From contig NZ_NTHN02000009.1 of NCBI RefSeq assembly GCF_002300555.2, forward strand, positions 1 through 64,000: a stretch of 64,000 nucleotides of DNA. The letters run 5' to 3'. This DNA comes from Alloyangia mangrovi (GTDB lineage Bacteria > Pseudomonadota > Alphaproteobacteria > Rhodobacterales > Rhodobacteraceae). Below, piece after piece: positions 63,778 to 64,000 of this stretch (position 1 is its first letter; each line of letters opens with the position of its first letter). The notes beneath the pieces were generated by a model that worked only from the letters and a program-made list of their open reading frames with translations, searched no databases and was not told where the DNA came from. Both the position numbers and the translations under genes were made by a program.

Positions 63778-64000
63778 CGGAAGACGAGACCCCCGATCTC
63801 GCGGCGGACTACGTGCTGGGGCTTGCCTCGGCCGAGGACCGCGCGCGGGCCGAGGACCGGATCACCCGCGATCCGGCCTTCGCGCGGGAGGTCGAGATGT
63901 GGCAGGCGCGCTTCTCGGAGTTGAACGTCGAGTTCGCGGCCGTAACGCCCCCCCTCCGCCGTGCTGGACCGGGCCGAACACAGGCTCTTCGGGGCACCCC
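63774..64000 (+). CDS. Anti-sigma factor, 5' part, cut by window end; one extra base
   Basis: ATG 63774 overlaps the sigma stop. The visible N-terminus (DETPDLAADYVLGLASAEDR ... ITRDPAFAREVEMWQARFSE) is typical of RskA/ChrR-like anti-sigma domains, which bind the sigma factor in the cytoplasm. The seven-C run 63948-63954 breaks the frame; removing one base gives the natural VTPPSAVLDRAEHRLFGA. The membrane-spanning part lies beyond the window. Confidence 0.85.
   Translation, partial: MTEDETPDLAADYVLGLASAEDRARAEDRITRDPAFAREVEMWQARFSELNVEFAAVTPPLRRAGPGRTQALRGT

Overview
The window is high-GC, densely packed bacterial DNA from an alphaproteobacterium, most likely of the Roseobacter/Salipiger group (Rhodobacteraceae). 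This rests on gene content: a TRAP transporter fused to a catabolic operon, a BMP-type nucleoside ABC transporter, an ETC complex I NDUFS4-like accessory protein, a DUF6880 protein, and many operons joined by 4-bp ATGA/GTGA stop-start overlaps. No rRNA, tRNA, CRISPR array or replication origin was seen. uvrB suggests a chromosomal location.

Layout. 1-5 kb: end of a TPR protein, two paralogous ~42-residue membrane proteins, a lipoprotein plus outer-membrane barrel pair that looks like a surface-lipoprotein (TbpB-like/Slam-like) module, two coupled small secreted proteins and a Crp/Fnr regulator. 5-7 kb: a chemoreceptor. 7.5-14.4 kb: a BMP-family ABC transporter operon, divergent from a LysR gene that overlaps a 2OG-Fe(II) oxygenase gene. 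14.5-18 kb: a DMT exporter, an AraC regulator and an internally duplicated lipoprotein. 18-22.4 kb: DUF3604, glycine-zipper lipoprotein, outer-membrane barrel and DUF1254/DUF1214 genes. 23-30.2 kb: an esterase, then a six-gene operon of multicopper oxidase, cytochrome c, phytochelatin-synthase-like protein, GMC dehydrogenase small and large subunits, and an MFS-like carrier. 30.2-38.8 kb: a LysR/TRAP/catabolic operon (CoA-transferase, SDR, LigI-like hydrolase, CMD protein, GST, DctMQP) and a flavin reductase. 39-43 kb: a styrene/indole-monooxygenase-like pair with an SDR and an AraC regulator. 43.3-53.1 kb: envelope genes (PLD lipoprotein, AI-2E carrier, HdeD, small lipoproteins, I78 inhibitor), uvrB, NDUFS4 and DUF6880.

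Accessory island. 53.3-62.9 kb starts with decayed IS110 and IS3 elements. It continues with a one-strand block of six genes lying between two inward-facing IS3 right ends (54,920 and 62,738). The block encodes a BTAD-type regulator, a ~796-residue protein with a basic amphipathic core, an HExxH metalloprotease, a coiled-coil protein, an unknown 366-residue protein, and a peptidoglycan-binding/DUF2272 hydrolase. The two large products share an N-terminal E[S/T]PF motif. This is the best candidate here for an undescribed system. An ECF sigma/anti-sigma pair closes the window.

Sequence quality. Nine genes carry single-base frame breaks. All eight coding G/C runs of seven or more bases are one base too long for the reading frame, which points to homopolymer errors rather than real pseudogenes. 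Corrected lengths are given in the entries.
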